Shown here in pieces: positions 5,819 to 9,510 of a stretch of DNA of 9,510 bases (position 1 is the stretch's first letter; each line of letters begins with the position of its first letter). The position numbers and the translations under genes were made by a program. The notes under the pieces were generated by a model. It saw only the letters and a program-made list of their open reading frames with translations, had not been told where the DNA came from and made no database searches. The DNA is from an uncultured Clostridia bacterium (GTDB lineage: Bacteria > Bacillota > Clostridia > Oscillospirales > Butyricicoccaceae), in contig CANUCM010000156.1 in the NCBI GenBank assembly GCA_947856675.1, positions 1-9,510 of the forward strand. Direction: 5' to 3'.

Positions 5819-7237
5819 ATGTATAACCCCAAATCACTGAAGGCAGAGGAATTCATCGACCATCAGGAAATTCTTGACACGCTGGCCTATGCCGATGCAA
5901 ACAAGGACAACGTGCAGCTGATTGACGCCATCCTTGCCAGGGCGGCGCTTCGCAAAGGCCTTTCGCACCGCGAGGCATCGGTGCTGCTTGCCTGTGAAAT
6001 TCCCGAGAAAATTGAGCAGCTGTACGCTTTGGCCGAACAGATTAAAAAGGATTTTTACGGCAGCCGCATTGTCATGTTTGCGCCGCTGTACCTGTCGAAC
6101 TACTGCGTCAACGGCTGCGTTTACTGCCCGTATCATGCAAAAAACAAGCACATTGCGCGTAAAAAACTGTCTCAGGAAGACATTGTGCGCGAGGTGACCG
6201 CCCTGCAGGACATGGGACACAAGCGGCTCGCGCTGGAAACGGGTGAAGACCCTGTCAACTGCCCGATTGAATATGTGCTGGAAAGCATCAAAACCATTTA
6301 CGGGATAAAGCATAAAAACGGCGCCATTCGCCGCGTAAACGTCAATATTGCGGCCACGACGGTGGAAAATTACCGCAAGCTGAAAGAGGCCGGCATCGGA
6401 ACGTACATCCTGTTCCAGGAGACCTATCATAAGGAAAGCTATGAAAAACTGCACCCGACCGGCCCCAAGCACAACTATTCTTATCATACGGAGGCCATGG
6501 ACCGCGCAATGGAAGGCGGCATCGATGACGTGGGACTCGGCGTGCTGTTCGGGCTGGAGCTGTACCGTTATGAGCTGGCGGGACTTTTGATGCACGCAGA
6601 GCACCTGGAGGCGGTACACGGCGTAGGCCCGCACACCATCAGCGTTCCGCGCATCAAGCATGCTGACGACATCGATCCCAGTGCGTTTGACAACGGCATT
6701 GACGATGATACGTTTGCCAAGATCACGGCTTGTATCCGCGTTGCCGTGCCGTATACGGGAATGATTATTTCCACGCGTGAGAGCAAGGCGGTGCGTGAGC
6801 GTCTGCTGCACCTCGGTATTTCCCAGATAAGCGGGGCCTCGCGTACCAGTGTGGGCGGATATGCGGAACCGGAGCCGGAAGATGAGCGCTCTGAACAGTT
6901 TGATGTCAGCGACAACCGCACGCTGGACGAAGTGGTCAACTGGCTGATGCGCATGGGGTATGTGCCCAGTTTCTGCACGGCGTGCTACCGGGAAGGCCGC
7001 ACGGGCGATCGCTTTATGAGCCTCTGCAAGAGCGGCCAAATCCAGAACTGCTGCCAGCCGAATGCCCTGATGACGCTGAAGGAGTACCTGGAGGACTATG
7101 CGTCTGCGGATACACGCGCCGTCGGTGAAGCGCTGATACAAAGCGAGCTGGCGCACATCCCCAGCGAAAAGGTCCGTGCCATTGTAACAGAGCGCCTTGC
7201 GAAAATCGAACAGGGCCAGCGCGACTTCCGCTTCTGA
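5819..7237 (+). CDS. hydG: [FeFe]-hydrogenase H-cluster radical SAM maturase HydG
   Basis: HydG is a tyrosine-cleaving radical SAM enzyme. It splits tyrosine into p-cresol and dehydroglycine, yields CO and cyanide, and builds an Fe(CO)2(CN)-cysteine complex on its auxiliary cluster. The N-terminal cluster motif is C96-VNG-C100-VY-C103. The C-terminal CX2CX22C motif that holds the auxiliary cluster is C386, C389 and C412. With the start at 5819 these positions agree with the numbering I recall for Clostridium and Thermoanaerobacter HydG, and the 472-residue length fits. This supports the second ATG, which has AAAGGA eight bases upstream, over the ATG at 5813 that would be only two bases from it. 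It follows hydE by 44 bases and precedes hydF by nine. No unusual residues were noticed. Confidence 0.96.
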   Translation: MYNPKSLKAEEFIDHQEILDTLAYADANKDNVQLIDAILARAALRKGLSHREASVLLACEIPEKIEQLYALAEQIKKDFYGSRIVMFAPLYLSNYCVNGCVYCPYHAKNKHIARKKLSQEDIVREVTALQDMGHKRLALETGEDPVNCPIEYVLESIKTIYGIKHKNGAIRRVNVNIAATTVENYRKLKEAGIGTYILFQETYHKESYEKLHPTGPKHNYSYHTEAMDRAMEGGIDDVGLGVLFGLELYRYELAGLLMHAEHLEAVHGVGPHTISVPRIKHADDIDPSAFDNGIDDDTFAKITACIRVAVPYTGMIISTRESKAVRERLLHLGISQISGASRTSVGGYAEPEPEDERSEQFDVSDNRTLDEVVNWLMRMGYVPSFCTACYREGRTGDRFMSLCKSGQIQNCCQPNALMTLKEYLEDYASADTRAVGEALIQSELAHIPSEKVRAIVTERLAKIEQGQRDFRF

Positions 7238-7246
7238 GGTAAAAGT

Positions 7247-8434
7247 ATGTCACTGAACGAAACGCCGTCGGCCAACCGGCTGCACATCGGCTTTTTCGGC
7301 CGACGCAACAGCGGAAAATCCTCTCTGGTCAATGCTTTGGCGGGCCAGCAGGTTACCATTGTTTCTGACGTAAAAGGAACTACGACCGATCCGGTGTCCA
7401 AGGCCATGGAAATCCATGGCCTTGGCGCGTGCGTGCTTGTCGATACGGCAGGGTTTGACGATAACGAAGGAGAGCTGGGGCGGCTTCGGGTGGAAAAAAC
7501 CCGGCTGGCCGCAGAGAAAACCGATATTGCGGTCCTGCTGTTTTCTTCGGCGGATGCTCAGCAGGAGCTGACCTGGTATCAGCTGTTTCAGCAGAAGAAA
7601 ACCCCGGTGCTCTGCGTGATCAGCCGGGCCGAGGAAGATGAGCAGCAAACTTTTGATGCGGTGCTCCGCGCCACCGGCGCGCCGCCCATGAAGGTTTCAC
7701 CGTTTGACCGCGCCTCTGTTGAGGCGCTGCGGCAGGCACTGTGCCGTATGCTGCCGGAAGATTTTGAGCAGCCGAGCATCACCGGGGCGCTTGTTTCAAA
7801 GGGCGATACAGTCATGCTGGTGATGCCGCAGGATATTCAGGCGCCGAAGGGCCGTCTGATTTTGCCGCAGGTGCAGACCATTCGCGACTTGCTGGACAAT
7901 CGCGCGAATGTTGTCTGTACGACTACAGAGCAAATGCCTGTGGCTTTGCAGGCGCTGTCCAAACCCCCGGAGCTTATCATTACCGACTCGCAGGTTTTTA
8001 AAGAAGTATATCAGAAAAAGCCTGCGCAAAGCCGGCTGACTTCTTTTTCCGTTCTGTTTGCCGCGCTGAAGGGAGATCTTGCATACTACCTGGAAAGTGT
8101 AAAAATGGTACCGTCCCTTTCGGAGAGTTCCCGTGTCCTGATTGCGGAATGCTGTGCGCATGCGCCGCTGAGCGAAGATATCGGCCGTGTGAAAATCCCC
8201 CGTATTCTGCGCAGGCTGGCAGGGGATAATATCTCCATTGACATTGTGGGCGGAACGGATTTCCCCCAGGACCTGACGCCTTATGCACTGATCATTCAGT
8301 GCGGGGCCTGTATGTTCAACCGCAAATATGTGCTGTCGCGGATAGAGCGCGCAAAGCAGCAGGGCATTCCTATGACAAATTACGGGGTGTTTCTTGCGCA
8401 TGCGGCGGGCATCCTGGATAAAATATCGCTGTAA
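7247..8434 (+). CDS. hydF: [FeFe]-hydrogenase H-cluster maturation GTPase HydF
   Basis: HydF is the scaffold that accepts the 2Fe precursor and transfers it to apo-hydrogenase. Its 395 residues show the usual three parts. The N-terminal GTPase domain has a P-loop GRRNSGKSS (18-26), a switch I GTTTDPV (44-50) and a G3 motif DTAGF (66-70). A middle dimerisation domain follows (about 175-270). The C-terminal Fe-S domain carries CxHx46CxxC as C303-A-H305 and C352-GA-C355. The G4 base-recognition motif is unusual: where NKxD is expected after the hydrophobic strand VLCVI, the sequence reads SRAE (126-129). The gene starts nine bases after hydG, and its Shine-Dalgarno GAGG (7236-7239) overlaps the hydG stop. 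It appears to be the last gene of the operon; no clear terminator follows. Confidence 0.95.
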   Translation: MSLNETPSANRLHIGFFGRRNSGKSSLVNALAGQQVTIVSDVKGTTTDPVSKAMEIHGLGACVLVDTAGFDDNEGELGRLRVEKTRLAAEKTDIAVLLFSSADAQQELTWYQLFQQKKTPVLCVISRAEEDEQQTFDAVLRATGAPPMKVSPFDRASVEALRQALCRMLPEDFEQPSITGALVSKGDTVMLVMPQDIQAPKGRLILPQVQTIRDLLDNRANVVCTTTEQMPVALQALSKPPELIITDSQVFKEVYQKKPAQSRLTSFSVLFAALKGDLAYYLESVKMVPSLSESSRVLIAECCAHAPLSEDIGRVKIPRILRRLAGDNISIDIVGGTDFPQDLTPYALIIQCGACMFNRKYVLSRIERAKQQGIPMTNYGVFLAHAAGILDKISL

Positions 8435-8442
8435 ACCGGCGC

Positions 8443-8472
8443 TTGCAGGCATAGCAGGCTTCGTGATATAAT
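8443..8472 (+). promoter_or_regulatory. Promoter of the YitT-family gene
   Basis: TTGCAG (8443-8448), an 18-base spacer and a perfect TATAAT (8467-8472) with an upstream TGA giving an extended -10 (8464-8466). Transcription would begin near 8479, about 26 bases before the ATG. It suggests the downstream gene is expressed independently of the hyd operon, although read-through from hydF remains possible because no terminator intervenes. Confidence 0.7.
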
Positions 8473-8504
8473 TTCACTCAGTAAACGGCAAAAGGAGTGT
8501 TGCT

Positions 8505-9383
8505 ATGCCTGCACGGTTTTCACGCAGTGAAGCGGAAAAATTTTTTGGCTCCATTGCAGGGGTATTTCTGTTTGCTGCAAGCATTAAAATTTTTATTACG
8601 CCGGTGAAGCTGTACAATGGCGGCATCGTAGGTATGGGGCAAATCATACAGGCCGTGCTGACCGATATTTTAGGGTTCCGGCTTCCGTTTGACTTTACCG
8701 GTGCGGCGTCCTTCCTGATTAATATTCCGCTGATGCTTCTGGCTTATCGTTCCATGGGCCGGGGTTTTTTGCTGCGCACGGTGATTTGCGTTGCGTGCCA
8801 GAGCATGTTTTTGTCGTTTATTCCGGCTCCTTCGCAGCCCGTGATTGGAGACACCCTGACGGCCTGCCTGATTGGGGGAATCATCAGCGGGTTTGGCGTA
8901 GGGCTTACGCTGAAATGCGGAGGAAGCGGCGGCGGGCTGGATGTGTTGGGCGTTTATTTTACAAAAAAGAAGCAGAACTTCAGCGTCGGCCGCCTAACCA
9001 TTCTGGTCAATACGTTTGTGTACGGTATTTGTGCCATTCTCTTTGATCTGGAAACCGTGGTGTATTCGCTGATTTTTACCGGAATACAGGCGTTGTCCAT
9101 CGACAGGGTACACTCGCAGAATATCAACGTCGAGGTGATGATTTTTACCAAGACAGAGGATGGCGCACTGCAAAAGGCGATTATCCACGAGCTGGAGCGT
9201 GGGGTTACCTATTGGCAAGGCTACGGCGGATACACCGATCAGCCGGGACGGATTTTGTGTGTTGTGGTGTCCAAATATGAAATGCCGCACCTGAAAAAGA
9301 TTGTTGCCCGGCATGATCCCAAGGCCTTTTTCATGATTAAAGAAGGTCTGCAGGTTTCGGATAACTTTGTCAAACGGCTGTAG
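8505..9383 (+). CDS. YitT family membrane protein with C-terminal DUF2179 domain
   Basis: This 292-residue protein has about five hydrophobic segments in its first 200 residues (near 12-33, 66-82, 92-107, 118-136 and 164-196). A soluble C-terminal domain (about 205-287) matches DUF2179, a small alpha/beta domain. Family hallmarks include the FITPVKLYNGGIVGMGQI region (30-47) and the glycine-rich LKCGGSGGGLDVLG (136-149). The protein is probably in the cytoplasmic membrane with the C-terminal domain inside. Transport is often suggested for YitT proteins, but the substrate is not established, and the sequence gives no clue. The start is supported by AAAAGGAG ending at 8497, seven bases upstream. 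It is close to hydF (70 bases) but has its own promoter, and a functional link to hydrogenase maturation is not evident. Confidence 0.9.
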   Translation: MPARFSRSEAEKFFGSIAGVFLFAASIKIFITPVKLYNGGIVGMGQIIQAVLTDILGFRLPFDFTGAASFLINIPLMLLAYRSMGRGFLLRTVICVACQSMFLSFIPAPSQPVIGDTLTACLIGGIISGFGVGLTLKCGGSGGGLDVLGVYFTKKKQNFSVGRLTILVNTFVYGICAILFDLETVVYSLIFTGIQALSIDRVHSQNINVEVMIFTKTEDGALQKAIIHELERGVTYWQGYGGYTDQPGRILCVVVSKYEMPHLKKIVARHDPKAFFMIKEGLQVSDNFVKRL

Positions 9384-9413
9384 CCGGGCCGGCCGGCGGC
9401 CAAGAAAGTTTTT
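9375..9413 (+). terminator. Possible GC-rich terminator after the YitT gene
   Basis: CGGC (9375-9378) can pair with GCCG (9383-9386) around the stop codon, and GCCG (9383-9386) could alternatively pair with CGGC (9394-9397). A T5 run follows at 9409-9413 after an A-rich gap. The hairpin is short and the gap to the T-run is long, so this is a weak call. Confidence 0.3.
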
Positions 9414-9424
9414 GAAAAAAAGAC

Positions 9425-9453
9425 TTTACATTTCACATTGATTCCAGTATAAT
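9425..9453 (+). promoter_or_regulatory. Strong promoter upstream of the tRNA gene
   Basis: TTTACA (9425-9430), a 17-base spacer and a perfect TATAAT (9448-9453) lie just upstream of the tRNA. The preceding A/T runs (9409-9420) resemble an UP element, typical of stable RNA promoters. The predicted transcript begins near 9460 with a 7-bp hairpin, AAGCGGC (9458-9464) with GCCGTTT (9474-9480, one G-U pair), before the tRNA 5' end. Confidence 0.75.
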
Positions 9454-9485
9454 AAATAAGCGGCCTTAAAAGAGCCGTTTGTTCC

Positions 9486-9510
9486 GGGCCTGTAGCGCAG
9501 CTGGGAGCGC
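9486..9510 (+). tRNA. 5' end of a tRNA gene (cut by the window edge)
   Basis: The last 25 bases have tRNA layout: acceptor strand GGGCCTG (9486-9492), TA, D-stem GCGC (9495-9498), D-loop AGCTGGGA with the conserved A and GG, and the closing D-stem GCGC (9507-9510). The anticodon lies outside the window, so the amino acid cannot be read. The acceptor sequence alone is compatible with more than one isoacceptor. Confidence 0.88.

Noticed and set aside
5834..7156. 440-codon open frame on the minus strand
   Set aside because: It lies entirely opposite hydG, whose motifs and ribosome binding site are clear. Its translation resembles no family, so it is a by-product of GC-biased codon use.
1..9510. 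CRISPR arrays, insertion sequences, phage genes or toxin-antitoxin pairs
   Set aside because: No regularly spaced repeats, transposase-like proteins, terminal inverted repeats or integrases were seen. The gene content is that of an ordinary anaerobe chromosome.

Overview
The window looks like chromosomal DNA from an anaerobic, fermentative Firmicute of the Clostridia type. I infer this from a complete [FeFe]-hydrogenase maturation operon, an oxygen-sensitive 2-hydroxyacyl-CoA dehydratase-type protein with its activase, strong purine-rich ribosome binding sites, consensus sigma-A type promoters and a YitT-family membrane protein. Base composition is moderately GC-rich, which fits the Oscillospirales/Ruminococcaceae side better than low-GC Clostridium. 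The species cannot be named from the sequence.

Layout. Bases 1-66 are the last codons of an unrecognised gene, followed by a bidirectional terminator (107-145). A 624-codon serine hydrolase of the class C beta-lactamase/penicillin-binding fold runs leftward (2123 to 249) from a near-perfect promoter. Divergently, from about 2295, a two-gene operon encodes an HgdB/YjiM-like double-cubane-cluster type protein and its ATP-dependent HgdC/YjiL-like activator, coupled by an ATGA overlap and closed by a strong terminator (4215-4255). Next comes a control region (4254-4468) with a Rex-like operator, an extended -10 promoter and a roughly 155-nt leader ending in an intrinsic terminator directly before the ribosome binding site. 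It drives the maturation operon: TM1266-family regulator, hydE, hydG, hydF (4469-8434). A YitT/DUF2179 membrane protein follows from its own promoter (8505-9383). The window ends with a strong promoter and the first 25 bases of a tRNA gene.

How the genes work together. HydG makes the Fe(CO)(CN) synthon from tyrosine, HydE processes it, and HydF is the scaffold that delivers the 2Fe precursor to the hydrogenase. No structural hydrogenase (hydA) is in the window, so it must be encoded elsewhere. The small TM1266 protein is a presumed regulator. The HgdB/HgdC pair is a second redox system needing ATP-driven low-potential electrons from reduced ferredoxin or flavodoxin, and hydrogenases draw on the same electron pool. 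That shared use is an inference from chemistry and adjacency, not something the sequence proves.

Most of the window is well-known biology. The parts worth a second look are the apparent double control of the hyd operon (Rex-like site plus leader attenuator), a degenerate G4 motif in HydF, the unassigned substrate of the double-cubane protein, and the large C-terminal extension on the serine hydrolase.
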